This document shows, piece by piece, positions 1 through 9,465 of a stretch of 64,000 bases of DNA. Position numbers and translations under genes: made by a program. The notes under the pieces were generated by a model. The model searched no databases, was not told the DNA's origin, and saw nothing but the letters and a program-made list of their open reading frames with translations. Every line of letters begins with the position of its first letter. Positions within the stretch are counted from its first letter, which is position 1. Origin of the DNA: Paenibacillus prosopidis (lineage in GTDB: Bacteria > Bacillota > Bacilli > Paenibacillales > Paenibacillaceae); contig NZ_QPJD01000008.1 in the NCBI RefSeq assembly GCF_003337375.1, positions 1-64,000 on the forward strand, in the 5' to 3' direction.

Positions 1-146
1 GCCCTATCGTCACCATTTTTTGATTTGAAACATGATTTTCACTACAAGAGTGCTATCTAAGTAATAAGCTTACCTACTTTTGAGACAACCCCTTTTTTTG
101 TGGTAAAAAACTGGCGGATCTACTATTTTTAACGAATGATTGCCAA

Positions 147-193
147 TTAACGATATATCGTATAGAATTTTAATCAATACGATATATCGTTAA
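147..193. promoter_or_regulatory. Double palindromic operator upstream of padR
   Basis: TTAACGATATATCGTAT (147-163) and its exact reverse complement (177-193) flank a 13-bp spacer. Each copy contains the 12-bp palindrome ACGATATATCGT. The second copy ends directly before the GGAGG ribosome binding site at 195-199. The position and symmetry fit an autoregulatory site for the PadR-type repressor that starts at 210, probably controlling the whole exporter operon. Binding by PadR is inferred. Confidence 0.75.
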
Positions 194-209
194 CGGAGGC
201 GGACATAGA

Positions 210-806
210 ATGAAAGAGGATTGGCAGCTAGAGGAACAATTGTTTTTGAACCATGGAAATGAAAGGGAAACGAACGGCTCAGGAAGACGGTATTTCAGCC
301 GCGGAGGAGTCAAATATGCTTTGTTGGAGCTGCTCGAGCAGGAAAGCATGCATGGCTACCAAATGATGAAGGCGCTGGAGGATCAATCAGGAGGCACCTA
401 CAAGCCGAGTGCGGGATCCATTTATCCTACCTTGCAAATGCTGCGGGACCAGGGATTCGTCGAAGCTTCGAAGCTGGATGGAAAGAAGGTATTCCATATT
501 ACGGACGCCGGCCGGACTTACCTGCTTGAAGAGAAAAATAACACCGAAAGCACCGACAATGGATACGACCGGCGGGAGCAGGGCGATGCCGAAGAAGAGA
601 ATGGTGCTTGCGACCGAACCAGAAGAAATCGAAGGCTGACACCGAAGGGCAAGGAGCTGCTGCATCTGTTGAAAGCGGCTGAGAGAGCAGCGATGAGCAA
701 CGGAGTCAAGGCTATTCAGCTGCGAACTATACTGGAAAATCTGCGTTTTTCGCTTCGTCAATTATCAGTGGAACCGGAGAACGGCAGTGAAGAGGGGGAG
801 TCTTGA
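210..806 (+). CDS. PadR family transcriptional regulator
   Basis: A 198-residue PadR-type winged-helix repressor. The PadR core lies at about residues 30-105 and includes the typical stretch HGYQMMKAL, followed by SIYPTLQMLRDQG as recognition helix and wing region. A polar, charged insert follows, then a C-terminal helical part (RRLTPKGKELL onward) that would form the dimerisation helices. The family usually represses a neighbouring multidrug transporter or detoxification gene and is released by a ligand. GGAGG at 195-199 sits 10 bases before the ATG. It is the first gene of a tight four-gene unit with three ABC exporters; its stop codon abuts the next start. The unusual feature is the polar insert between the winged helix and the C-terminal helix. 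Confidence 0.9.
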   Translation: MKEDWQLEEQLFLNHGNERETNGSGRRYFSRGGVKYALLELLEQESMHGYQMMKALEDQSGGTYKPSAGSIYPTLQMLRDQGFVEASKLDGKKVFHITDAGRTYLLEEKNNTESTDNGYDRREQGDAEEENGACDRTRRNRRLTPKGKELLHLLKAAERAAMSNGVKAIQLRTILENLRFSLRQLSVEPENGSEEGES

Positions 807-2645
807 TTGAGCGATAACTACAATTCGGCTCACACCTTCAGACCTGGCGGCGGCATGGGCGGCATGAGAAGGTTCGGAACCGGCGAGAAGGCAAAGCCTG
901 CAAGCATATACAGCATGTTTGTACGGATTTATACGCATGCCCGGCTGGAATGGCCGTCGTTAATTGCTGCGGTCGTTTGCGTTATTGCGGTTTCTTTACT
1001 CGAATTTGTTGTTCCTCAATTAACGCGATTCACCATCGATCACCTTATTCCAAATAAACGTTTCGACCGGCTGTTTCTCATCGGTGGAGGAGTTCTTGGT
1101 GCGGCGATAGCGCTGGGCGGACTTCGTTTTATAAGCACCTCTCTCATGGCCTCAATCGGACAAAAAGTGCTCTACAACCTTCGCAACGATTTGTACCGTC
1201 ACATGCAAAGCTTGGATGTCTCCTTCTTTGACCGCAACCGTACCGGCGACCTGATGTCGCGCGTTACCAATGACGTGAGTATTCTCCAGCAAATGATTTC
1301 GTCCAGCATGATGCAATTATTTACCGATTTCTTTACGTTTACGGCCATTGCGATTTATATGCTGTGGATTGATTGGAGGCTCACGCTGCTTCTGCTCGCA
1401 ACCTTCCCATTTATGATATTGACGACGAGGGTGTTCGGCAAAAGAATGCGATCCTCGTTTCGAACGGTGCAGGAGTCGGTTGCGGATGTCAGCGACCATT
1501 TGCAAAACTCGTTGACCGGCATCCGGCTGATCAAATCGTTTACTGCCGAGTCCTATGAGTCCGAACGGTTTTCCGAGCGAACCCGGAAGAACATGGATGC
1601 CAATATCCAGGTGGTCCGCTTGCGGGCCGCTTATGAGCCTATTATAGATTTTCTAAACTATATCGGTCTGGCTATCGTGCTCGTATTTGGCGCCTGGCTT
1701 GCGATGAAGGATCAAATGACCGTGGGCACGATCGTTGCTTTTATTGCCTATTTGCGGCTGCTGCAAAATCCGATTCGTCATTTTAGCCGAATCATTAATA
1801 CGATCCAGCAATCGGCTGCTGCCTATGAACGAATTATGGAGGTTATAAATACGAAGGCAGAGATTATCGAGAAGAAAGGAGCGATCGCGCTGCCGCCGCT
1901 GCGCGGGCATATTGCATTCAGCAGCGTAAGCTTTGCCTATTCCAACGAATCGAAAGTTCTGGATGCGTTCAGCCTGGAGCTGGAAGCGGGAAAGGTTACG
2001 GCGCTGGTTGGATCATCCGGTTCAGGAAAAACAACGATTGCGCATCTAATTGCTAGATTTTATGATCCGCAGGACGGAGTAATTACGATAGACGGATATT
2101 CGCTGAAGGATGTTACGCTGGATTCCTTACGGGAGCAGATCGGAATTGTATCGCAGGATATTGTATTGTTTAACGGTACGATTGGCGAGAACATCAAATA
2201 CGGCAAGCATGATTCGACAGAGGCTGAAGTGATTGCGGCAGCCAAAGCGGCCAATGCCAGCGGCTTTATTGAATCGTTTCCGCAAGGTTACGATACGCAA
2301 ATCGGCGAACGGGGAGTGAAGCTTTCTGGTGGGCAGAAGCAGCGGCTATCCATTGCAAGAGCCATTTTGAAAAATCCGCGGGTCATTATTCTTGATGAAG
2401 CCACTTCGTCGCTCGATACCGAATCAGAACAGTATATTCAGGATGCTCTTGCGCAATTGCTGCGAGGACGCACTTGCCTGGTTATTGCGCATCGTCTTTC
2501 AACGATTCAGCAGGCGGATCAAATTTATGTTCTGGAGCAGGGCTGCATCGTCGAGAACGGGACGCATGATGAGCTGCTTCGCCGCCAAGGGCGGTATAGC
2601 CAGCTGTACGAATTGCAGTTTCCGCAAACGGATGCAGCGCAATAA
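807..2645 (+). CDS. ABC exporter, fused permease and ATPase (homodimer type)
   Basis: A 612-residue half-transporter with an N-terminal six-helix type-1 exporter domain (about 50-345) and a C-terminal nucleotide-binding domain. Walker A GSSGSGKT begins near residue 402, the signature LSGGQ near 506, and the Walker B segment VIILDEA keeps the catalytic Glu. With both site halves intact it can work as a homodimer, like MsbA or LmrA/BmrA-type drug exporters. Translation starts with TTG immediately after the padR stop codon, with GGGGGAG at 794-800. The residues before the first helix are Gly- and Met-rich. Drug or lipid export is inferred from family and from its PadR neighbour; the substrate is unknown. 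Confidence 0.9.
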   Translation: MSDNYNSAHTFRPGGGMGGMRRFGTGEKAKPASIYSMFVRIYTHARLEWPSLIAAVVCVIAVSLLEFVVPQLTRFTIDHLIPNKRFDRLFLIGGGVLGAAIALGGLRFISTSLMASIGQKVLYNLRNDLYRHMQSLDVSFFDRNRTGDLMSRVTNDVSILQQMISSSMMQLFTDFFTFTAIAIYMLWIDWRLTLLLLATFPFMILTTRVFGKRMRSSFRTVQESVADVSDHLQNSLTGIRLIKSFTAESYESERFSERTRKNMDANIQVVRLRAAYEPIIDFLNYIGLAIVLVFGAWLAMKDQMTVGTIVAFIAYLRLLQNPIRHFSRIINTIQQSAAAYERIMEVINTKAEIIEKKGAIALPPLRGHIAFSSVSFAYSNESKVLDAFSLELEAGKVTALVGSSGSGKTTIAHLIARFYDPQDGVITIDGYSLKDVTLDSLREQIGIVSQDIVLFNGTIGENIKYGKHDSTEAEVIAAAKAANASGFIESFPQGYDTQIGERGVKLSGGQKQRLSIARAILKNPRVIILDEATSSLDTESEQYIQDALAQLLRGRTCLVIAHRLSTIQQADQIYVLEQGCIVENGTHDELLRRQGRYSQLYELQFPQTDAAQ

Positions 2646-2673
2646 CACTACCGCAATTAGGAGGTGGTCATAT

Positions 2674-4437
2674 TTGAAACCAAAAAGGATACTGGCAGAT
2701 TTTTTTCGGAAGTCGTGGTATGTGTATCTGATCTCTATATTTCTACATTTGATATCCAACAGCATTAACGTTTTTTTTCCAAAGGTATTGGGCCAGTTTA
2801 CGGATAAGCTGCAAATCGGGGGATTAACGCGGGATTTGATCGTCGATTACAGCTTGCTGCTGCTGGTCATAGGCGTCGGCCATGTGCTTTTTAACGGCTT
2901 AGCTATGTACTTAATTATGTATGTGGGCAGAAGGTTTGAATTTTTCGTCCGGAGAGGCTTATTCAAGCATTTTACGGAAATGAGCGAGCGGTTTTATTCG
3001 AGGAACGGTGTCGGCAAGCTGCTCAGCTACTTTATGAACGATGTGACCGCGGTTCGGGAGTCGATCTCCATGGGGATCAACCAGGCAGCGAATGCAACAA
3101 TGCTGCTTGTTGCCGCCGTTACGATGATGCTGCTCATCGATATTCCTTATTATTTGATTTTGGCTTCCGTATTCCCGCTATTGCTTATTCCCGTCATTGT
3201 CGTCTATCTGGGACCGATCATTAGGCGGCGGTCGTTAAAGGTGCAGGAAGCGCTCGGAACGATGACGGAAACGGCTGAAGAGCAGTTCGGCGGCATTCGG
3301 GTAACGAAGAAGTTCGCAGTAGAGCCAATAATGAATGAGCGTTTTGGCAAAACGGTCGAGCAAATCCGGCATCATCAATTGCGCTTGGTACGAGTCTCAT
3401 CTTTCTTTCAAGCTTTGATTCCATTTCTAGGGGCAATCGCTTTGGTCGTCGCGCTTGCCTTCGGCGGCTACTTGACAATTTCGAAGCAAATTACGCTTGG
3501 CAATTTCGTTGCTTTAACGCTCTATATAAGGATGCTGATGAATCCGCTTCAACAAATCGGAAATGTTATTAATTCGATCCAGCGCTCCCGCGCTTCTCTC
3601 GAACGATTAAATGAGCTGCTGTCGCAAAAGTCGGATATCATGGAGCTGGAAAACGCGAAGGCCGTGGATCTGAGCGATGCGGGCATTCGCATTCAAAACT
3701 TATCATTTTCATATGAAAAGACTTCCAATAAGGTGCTTAGAGACATTAACCTCAATATTAGACCAGGCTCGACGCTTGGCATCATCGGTCGAACGGGCAG
3801 CGGCAAGACAACGTTGATGAAGCTTTTGCTGCGTACCTATGATCCGCCGCCGGGAACCGTATGGTTCGGCAATACGGATGTGAGAGAGATGACGCTTGAA
3901 AGCTTGCGGAGTCAGATAGCCTACGTTCCGCAGGACGGCTTTTTATTCAGTACGACAATAAGAGAAAATATTGCTTTCTATGAGCGCGATACGGAAATGG
4001 AATATGTCGAGGCTGCCGCGCGGCATGCCCAAATTTATGACAATATCGTCGATTTGCCAAATCAGTTCGAAACAAGGCTTGGAGAGCGCGGACTTACTTT
4101 GTCCGGCGGCCAGCGGCAGCGTACCAGCTTAGCCCGTGGGCTAATCAAGAACGCTCCGGTCATGATTCTCGATGATAGCGTCAGCGCGGTGGATGCCGTG
4201 ACGGAAAAGGATATTATCGAGTCGATACAAAAAGAAAGAAGCGATAAAACAACCATTATTATCGCTCACCGAATCAGCGCGATTAAGCACGCTGATGAAA
4301 TCATAGTGCTCGATGACGGCGTGATTGTGCAGCGCGGCACTCACATGGAGCTGCTCGCGATGCAGGGACTCTATGCGACACTTCATGCCATACAGGAGGA
4401 GGGGAGCCAACATGCGACCGGCACAAGCCATTCATAA
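2674..4437 (+). CDS. ABC exporter half with degenerate catalytic site (BmrC/YheI-like)
   Basis: A 587-residue fused permease-ATPase. The start is TTG at 2674, chosen because AGGAGGTGG (2659-2667) lies six bases upstream; earlier in-frame starts would overlap the preceding gene deeply. Walker A GRTGSGKT begins near residue 372 and LSGGQ near 476. The Walker B segment is VMILDDS, so the catalytic Glu is replaced by Asp at about residue 501. That substitution is the hallmark of the degenerate half of heterodimeric exporters such as BmrC (YheI). It overlaps the next gene by 26 bases, and that gene supplies the complementary half, so the two proteins very likely pair. Substrate unknown; multidrug export inferred. 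Confidence 0.88.
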   Translation: MKPKRILADFFRKSWYVYLISIFLHLISNSINVFFPKVLGQFTDKLQIGGLTRDLIVDYSLLLLVIGVGHVLFNGLAMYLIMYVGRRFEFFVRRGLFKHFTEMSERFYSRNGVGKLLSYFMNDVTAVRESISMGINQAANATMLLVAAVTMMLLIDIPYYLILASVFPLLLIPVIVVYLGPIIRRRSLKVQEALGTMTETAEEQFGGIRVTKKFAVEPIMNERFGKTVEQIRHHQLRLVRVSSFFQALIPFLGAIALVVALAFGGYLTISKQITLGNFVALTLYIRMLMNPLQQIGNVINSIQRSRASLERLNELLSQKSDIMELENAKAVDLSDAGIRIQNLSFSYEKTSNKVLRDINLNIRPGSTLGIIGRTGSGKTTLMKLLLRTYDPPPGTVWFGNTDVREMTLESLRSQIAYVPQDGFLFSTTIRENIAFYERDTEMEYVEAAARHAQIYDNIVDLPNQFETRLGERGLTLSGGQRQRTSLARGLIKNAPVMILDDSVSAVDAVTEKDIIESIQKERSDKTTIIIAHRISAIKHADEIIVLDDGVIVQRGTHMELLAMQGLYATLHAIQEEGSQHATGTSHS

Positions 4438-6280
4438 TTGGCAGACGGATCAGAAGGCGGATCCCAATCTGCCGGAACAGAAGCCGCAATATGTTTCGGC
4501 CTTTCGCGCGCTGTCAGGTTATGTTAGACCGCATATTTGGGCATTTATCGGCGTTTTTTGCTGTACGTTAATTGCCATTTTATCGGATTTGCTGCAGCCT
4601 TTTTTGATGAAGATCGCGATTGACGACAATTTGCTGGCGGGCAGGAATGATTATAAAGGTTTGTTGACCATTTGCGCCGTTTATTTGGGATTATCGTTGT
4701 CCAGCTTGTTGTTCACGTATTTGCAGAGCAATTTGCTCCAGCATATCGGCCAAAGCATCGTGGCGCGCGTTCGTAAGCAGCTGTTCGGCCATATCATGAA
4801 ACAATCGATGCGGTATTTCGACCGCATGTCCAGCGGCAGTCTGATCACGCACGTATCCAGCGACACGGAGGCGCTGAACCAGTTTTTTAGTCAGGTGCTG
4901 CTGAGCTTGTTCAGAGACGGATTGACGCTGCTATTCATAATCGTCATGATGTTTCAGCTTGATACGACATTAGCTCTCTATTGTTTAATTTTATTGCCGA
5001 TCATATCGCTCATCGCCATTGCCTTCCGCTCATTCATGAGAACGACCTATCAGCTCGCAAGAACGAGATTATCCCGTCTGGTGGCGTTTGTGGCAGAAAA
5101 CTTGTCCGGCATGAATCTTGTACAGGTATTTCATCAGCAGAAGGAGCAGGAAAAGCAATTCAACGAGCGTAACGGCTTGTATTTTCAAGCGAATATCCGG
5201 GAAATACGGACAAATGTCGTTTTCGGCAGAACCTTTGACATATTGAGTAATTTATCGATTGCATTCGTGACATGGATCGGCGGAAACGCTGTTCTCGGTC
5301 AAAATCTTGAATTTGGCGTATTGTATGCCTTCATTACTTATATCAGGCAATTTTTTCAGCCGATCAATACGATTACCCAGCAATGGAATACGCTGCAATC
5401 GGCTACCGTCGCCATTACCCGGATTTGGTCGGTATTCGCGAACAAGCCGGACATTACGGATCGCAAGCCTGAACACGCGGAAACGCAATACTCGGAGGAT
5501 GATTGGGAAGGCCCGCAAGCTAGCCTTAGCATTGATAGGGTAAAGGGCCGTATCGATTTTGATGATATTTCCTTCTCCTACGAAGAGGGCGTACCGATCA
5601 TCCGCAATTTGGATTTGCATATTAATCCCGGAGAGCTTATAGGCGTGGTTGGAACGACCGGTGCCGGCAAAAGCTCGCTGATCAGCCTATTATGCCGTTT
5701 CTATGACGTAAGGGAAGGAAGCATCCAGATTGACGGTACGGATGTGAGAGATATCCCGCAGGCCACCTTGCATCGGTTGGTGGGGCTGGTGCAGCAGGAG
5801 CCCTATCTCTATTCGGGCAGCATTATTGATAATGTAAGAATGTTCGACGATACGATTTCCCGTGAGGAGGTTATTCAGGCTTGCGAGTTTGTAGGAGCCA
5901 ATTCCATCATTCAGAAGCTTAAGGATGGTTATGATACGAAGCTTTCGGAGCGGGGCAGCGGATTGTCCGCCGGCGAGCGCCAGTTGATTTCGTTTGCGAG
6001 AATTATTGTGTTCAAGCCGAAGGTTCTTATTTTGGATGAGGCGAGCGCCAATCTGGATTCGCATACCGAGCAATTGATCCAAAACGCTCTACATGTGGTA
6101 TCTCAAAATCGGACGACGATTGTCATTGCCCACCGGTTGTCGACCATCATGCAGGCTGACCGGATTATTGTCATGAGCCATGGAGAAATCGTGGAGCAGG
6201 GGAATCACCAACAGCTGCTGGAGCAAGAGGGACATTACCTTGAACTGTATCAGCACTCGCAGGGTAATATAGCGGTGTAG
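4412..6280 (+). CDS. ABC exporter half, catalytically competent partner (BmrD/YheH-like)
   Basis: A 622-residue fused permease-ATPase. ATG 4412 is chosen because AGGAGGAGGGGAG lies just upstream and because it matches the normal N-terminus. Walker A GTTGAGKSS begins near residue 414. The signature is LSAGE (near 518) instead of LSGGQ, and Walker B VLILDEA keeps the catalytic Glu at about 543. A non-canonical signature in this half combined with Asp in the partner's Walker B is the BmrC/BmrD (YheI/YheH) pattern: only one of the two composite ATP sites would hydrolyse ATP. The N-terminal ~30 residues before the first helix are longer than in homodimeric exporters. The gene is last in the padR operon. 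Confidence 0.88.
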   Translation: MRPAQAIHNWQTDQKADPNLPEQKPQYVSAFRALSGYVRPHIWAFIGVFCCTLIAILSDLLQPFLMKIAIDDNLLAGRNDYKGLLTICAVYLGLSLSSLLFTYLQSNLLQHIGQSIVARVRKQLFGHIMKQSMRYFDRMSSGSLITHVSSDTEALNQFFSQVLLSLFRDGLTLLFIIVMMFQLDTTLALYCLILLPIISLIAIAFRSFMRTTYQLARTRLSRLVAFVAENLSGMNLVQVFHQQKEQEKQFNERNGLYFQANIREIRTNVVFGRTFDILSNLSIAFVTWIGGNAVLGQNLEFGVLYAFITYIRQFFQPINTITQQWNTLQSATVAITRIWSVFANKPDITDRKPEHAETQYSEDDWEGPQASLSIDRVKGRIDFDDISFSYEEGVPIIRNLDLHINPGELIGVVGTTGAGKSSLISLLCRFYDVREGSIQIDGTDVRDIPQATLHRLVGLVQQEPYLYSGSIIDNVRMFDDTISREEVIQACEFVGANSIIQKLKDGYDTKLSERGSGLSAGERQLISFARIIVFKPKVLILDEASANLDSHTEQLIQNALHVVSQNRTTIVIAHRLSTIMQADRIIVMSHGEIVEQGNHQQLLEQEGHYLELYQHSQGNIAV

Positions 6281-6351
6281 CGGTTATATAAGGGATGATG
6301 ATTTTAAGGTTCCATTTATCACCGCTAGCTGCTTGCGGGACTACACGACGA

Positions 6352-6405
6352 CAATAAAAACAGTCGCAGAGTACCGGCGGTCATGTCGGTGCCCTGCGAC
6401 TGTTT
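6352..6405 (-). terminator. Intrinsic terminator for the DinB-like gene
   Basis: AAACAGTCGCAG (6358-6369) pairs with CTGCGACTGTTT (6394-6405), 12 perfect pairs with a partly paired loop. On the minus strand the stem is followed by a T-rich tract. It also separates the convergent exporter operon. Confidence 0.8.
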
Positions 6406-6432
6406 GGCGCGTATCGGATCGAAAAACTTAGT

Positions 6433-6930
6433 TCATTGGGCTTCCTCGTCGGCCGAGGGACCGTAGATGCCAGGCACCGGAATATCGAGAAGCCGCAAGT
6501 ATACCCCGAGCTGCGCCCGGTGGTGGATCATGTGGCTTAATCCGAAGGTGCGGAGCGCGATCGCCCGCGGCTCGCGGAGGATGATATGGTCGCCGTGGCG
6601 CAGCGTCCATTCCTCGCCGAGCGTTTTCTCGTCGCATTCGGCGAGCAACTTTTCAAACTTACCGACGTTCGCGTCGAACTCCTCCAGAACGTCAGCGGGT
6701 TTTTCCAAAGGCTCCCGCCGCAGCGGCACGGTCGAAAGATCGAACTCCGGATACTGAAAAATCGCGATTTGCCAGTTCAGCAGGTTGATCAGGTGTGTGG
6801 CCAGCCCGCCGAGCGCCATCGATTTCTCGTGCGGCTTCCATGACATATGCTCCTCGGGCAAGCGTTCCAGAATGCGGCGCGTAGTGGCAAGTTCATGCGC
6901 TACGTCGCCGACGATCAGTTGTTTGACCAT
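6433..6930 (-). CDS. DinB family protein
   Basis: A 165-residue four-helix-bundle protein of the DinB/YfiT-like superfamily. The start at 6930 follows GGAGGAGAGG (complement of 6936-6945); a longer reading frame upstream lacks such a site. Conserved histidines expected to bind a metal are His46 (THLINLL) and the His133/His136/His137 group (SHMIHHRAQ). Members include thiol-dependent metalloenzymes such as bacillithiol transferases and many uncharacterised stress proteins; which applies here cannot be told. It is a single-gene unit convergent with the ABC exporters and divergent from a dienelactone hydrolase. Confidence 0.85.
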   Translation of the reverse strand: MVKQLIVGDVAHELATTRRILERLPEEHMSWKPHEKSMALGGLATHLINLLNWQIAIFQYPEFDLSTVPLRREPLEKPADVLEEFDANVGKFEKLLAECDEKTLGEEWTLRHGDHIILREPRAIALRTFGLSHMIHHRAQLGVYLRLLDIPVPGIYGPSADEEAQ

Positions 6931-7091
6931 AAATTCCTCTCCTCCCTTATGGTTTAGCATACTATAAATTCCAGTCGAGTGGAAAGCTCTCTGGTTAACC
7001 GAATATGATAACGAACGAACGGCTGCCTTTTCCACGTTAACGGGAAGGATTGTTATAATATTTAGTATAATATAAATGATGGTATCTCTAT

Positions 7092-7108
7092 TAGAGTTGA
7101 CAACTCTA
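7092..7108. promoter_or_regulatory. Inverted repeat overlapping a TTGACA box
   Basis: TAGAGTT-GAC-AACTCTA is a perfect 7-bp inverted repeat with a 3-bp spacer. It contains TTGACA at 7097-7102, a -35-like hexamer, 58 bases before the hydrolase start. No good -10 hexamer stands at the ideal distance. A repressor site for the downstream gene is inferred. Confidence 0.45.
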
Positions 7109-7159
7109 GAATCAGGAAAGTTAGCGTAAATAGTTACATATCGACAAGGAGGCTGGCCG

Positions 7160-7999
7160 ATGCAGTTATCAACGGAATGGATACGATACGGAGAACAAGG
7201 AAAGTACCGCGGTTATGCCGCAAGGCCGGCATTCGTGAGGGAGCCGCTGCCGGCCGTCATCGTTCTTCAGGAAATTTGGGGCGTGGACGAGCATATACAG
7301 GACGTGACGCGGCGTATTGCCGAAGCCGGATATGCCGCATTCGCGCCGGATTTGTTTGCCGAAGGCGGCAAAACAGAGGGGCCGCTCGCGCAGGAGAGAA
7401 TCAGTGAGGCGAAGCAGTTCCTCAATACGATCTCTCCGGCACATTGGCGGGACAAGGAACAGCGGGCATTAGCACTCTCCGGGCTTCCGAAGGAGATGAG
7501 GGAAGCAATCGACGAGACGCTCGACCGGTTGTTCGACCTCGGAGGCCGTTTTCCGGCCTTTGTACGGCAGGCGGCAGATACTGCGGCATGGCTTCGCGAT
7601 AAGTACGAGCATACGACCGGGCAGCATGTCGCATCGGTCGGGTTCTGCCTTGGCGGCGCATTGTCGGCGGTGCTGGCCGCTAATGACCGGAATCTGCAGG
7701 GAGCGGTCATTTTTTATGGCAACGCTCCCTCGGAAGATCTTATCCCCGCAATCGGGTGCCCGCTGCTCGGACTATACGGAGAGCTGGATAAACGGATCAC
7801 TGATCAGGTTCCGGCTTTCGCCAAAGCGTTAAGAGAGGCCGGCAAAACGTTCGAGTACCAGATCTACGACGGCGCTCAGCACGCGTTCTTCAACGATACG
7901 AGGCCGTCCTATCACGTCTGTTCGGCTCGGGACGCCTTTGTGCGCACGCTCGATTTCCTTCAGCGCGTTCTGACGCGTGACGTCACCGCCGTCGACTGA
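7160..7999 (+). CDS. Dienelactone hydrolase family protein
   Basis: A 279-residue alpha/beta hydrolase of the dienelactone hydrolase (carboxymethylenebutenolidase) family. The nucleophile elbow GFCLGG places the catalytic Cys at residue 163; Asp210 (YGELDKR) and His241 (GAQHAFF) complete the triad. The oxyanion-side motif LQEIWGVD is near residue 36. No signal peptide, so cytoplasmic. AAGGAGG at 7146-7152 gives the start. The family hydrolyses lactones or small esters; no aromatic-degradation genes are nearby, so the true substrate is open. Monocistronic: a strong terminator follows at 8198. Confidence 0.88.
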   Translation: MQLSTEWIRYGEQGKYRGYAARPAFVREPLPAVIVLQEIWGVDEHIQDVTRRIAEAGYAAFAPDLFAEGGKTEGPLAQERISEAKQFLNTISPAHWRDKEQRALALSGLPKEMREAIDETLDRLFDLGGRFPAFVRQAADTAAWLRDKYEHTTGQHVASVGFCLGGALSAVLAANDRNLQGAVIFYGNAPSEDLIPAIGCPLLGLYGELDKRITDQVPAFAKALREAGKTFEYQIYDGAQHAFFNDTRPSYHVCSARDAFVRTLDFLQRVLTRDVTAVD

Positions 8000-8197
8000 A
8001 CAAAGAAGGGGAGGCACTATCCTAAATATAACAGGTTCATACGACATACATTTCGACGAAGTCAAATTGATCGTGATACAGTCAAAAATCGAGCCGGAAG
8101 CGAACTGATTCAAACGAGTGAAGGCTAAGTGATTATAAGGGCTATCTATTCAGCTAACGGGGCACTATAGCTCATGACCTTTAAAAAGGCTACCGCG

Positions 8198-8246
8198 AAA
8201 AACGCGAGAAAAAACTGTTATTCAAGCAGTTTTTTCTCGCGTTTTT
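8198..8246 (+). terminator. Intrinsic terminator
   Basis: A 20-bp perfect stem (8198-8217 with 8227-8246), loop of 9 bases, ending in TTTTT. It is symmetric enough to act on both strands. The rest of 8000-8425 shows no gene that I can support. Confidence 0.88.
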
Positions 8247-8425
8247 AATTTAAGCAAAGTTGTGTCTTGTATTAAAACAGTTTTATGCTGATTTTTTGGT
8301 TGGCTGTCTATTACAAAACCGTAAGCTTGATTAATTAGCCTCTTACCTATTAGAATTAGTAAAGCGGTCTAGTAGAGGGACACCGGTGCATTCACAATAG
8401 ATAATAGAAAGAAGCAGATGCTGCA

Positions 8426-9358
8426 ATGAGTATTTTTATACATATTTTATTGACGAACGTCCTTCCGATGGGCGTTATGATTGCACTTGGCGTTATGATT
8501 CACCGGGCGTTCTCGCTCGATATTAAGACGTTATCGAAAATGAACTTTTATTTATTTTCACCGGCTATCATGTTCGATTTGTTGTACAATACAGCCATTT
8601 CGATATCATTAATCGGCAAAATCATGTTCTTTTTGGTTTTATTTATGGTCGCACAATATATCATTGTTGAAGTTGTCATACGAATAAGAGGGTATAGTCC
8701 CGGCATGAAAAGCGCGATGCGCAACAGTGTGCTGTTCTATAATAGCGCCAATTATGGTATACCTCTAAACCAGCTTGCTTTTGCAGGCAATGAGAAAACG
8801 CTGGCGATTCAAGTCATCATCATGATGATGCAATCGCTTGTACCGAATACGTACGGTATTTACAATGTGAATGCGCATAAAGCCGACATGCGTGCCATCA
8901 GACGTACGATTCTTTCCATGCCTGTTATTTACGTCATACCGCTTGCGTTATTGTTAAGAAACTTCCATATTGACATTCCGCAGTCGCTATCCACGCCGAT
9001 CGACTATTTATCGAATGCTTTTATTGGAACGGCTCTTATAACGCTTGGCGTTCAGCTTGGAAGCATGGAGTGGAAAATAAAGCGCTCGCTCCTGATCGAT
9101 GTAAGCCTGTCAGGTATGCTTAGACTCCTGGTTGGCCCTTTGCTGGCATGGCTTATCGTGTGGATGATGGGAATAGAAAAGCTAACAGCAGCGGCGCTGA
9201 TCGTATCCTCAGCCGTACCTACTTCGCTCAGCAGCGTTCTGCTTGCGGTGGAGTTCGACAATGAAGCGGAGTTTGCTTCGCAGTCGGTTTTTGTTTCTAC
9301 TCTATTAAGCATAATAACGGTTACGGCCGTCATTTTCTTTTTGCAGCTCGACGTATAA
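8426..9358 (+). CDS. AEC family transporter (auxin efflux carrier family)
   Basis: A 310-residue integral membrane protein with about ten hydrophobic segments in the two-repeat arrangement of the AEC/BART superfamily. The N-terminal helix with VLPMGVMIALGVM, the SKMNFYLFSPAIMF stretch, and the C-terminal half with VSSAVPTSLSSVLLAVEFD are typical of malate/auxin efflux carrier homologues. Its length matches the family. The ribosome binding site is weak (GAAAGAAG at about 8407-8414). Substrate is probably a small organic acid, by family only. It stands alone between two terminators. Confidence 0.87.
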   Translation: MSIFIHILLTNVLPMGVMIALGVMIHRAFSLDIKTLSKMNFYLFSPAIMFDLLYNTAISISLIGKIMFFLVLFMVAQYIIVEVVIRIRGYSPGMKSAMRNSVLFYNSANYGIPLNQLAFAGNEKTLAIQVIIMMMQSLVPNTYGIYNVNAHKADMRAIRRTILSMPVIYVIPLALLLRNFHIDIPQSLSTPIDYLSNAFIGTALITLGVQLGSMEWKIKRSLLIDVSLSGMLRLLVGPLLAWLIVWMMGIEKLTAAALIVSSAVPTSLSSVLLAVEFDNEAEFASQSVFVSTLLSIITVTAVIFFLQLDV

Positions 9359-9373
9359 TGCTTCATAGGAACT

Positions 9374-9414
9374 AGAGCCTTTTTCTCGATATAAAATCGA
9401 AAAAGGGCTTTTTT
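9374..9414 (+). terminator. Intrinsic terminator after the AEC transporter gene
   Basis: An imperfect hairpin with a 2-base bulge (arms around 9377-9390 and 9396-9408) followed by TTTTTT at 9409-9414. Confidence 0.7.
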
Positions 9415-9465
9415 ACTGTGTTGGCACAATTTTCAAAAACTTGGGTGCTCCGGCATTGGAGAAGC

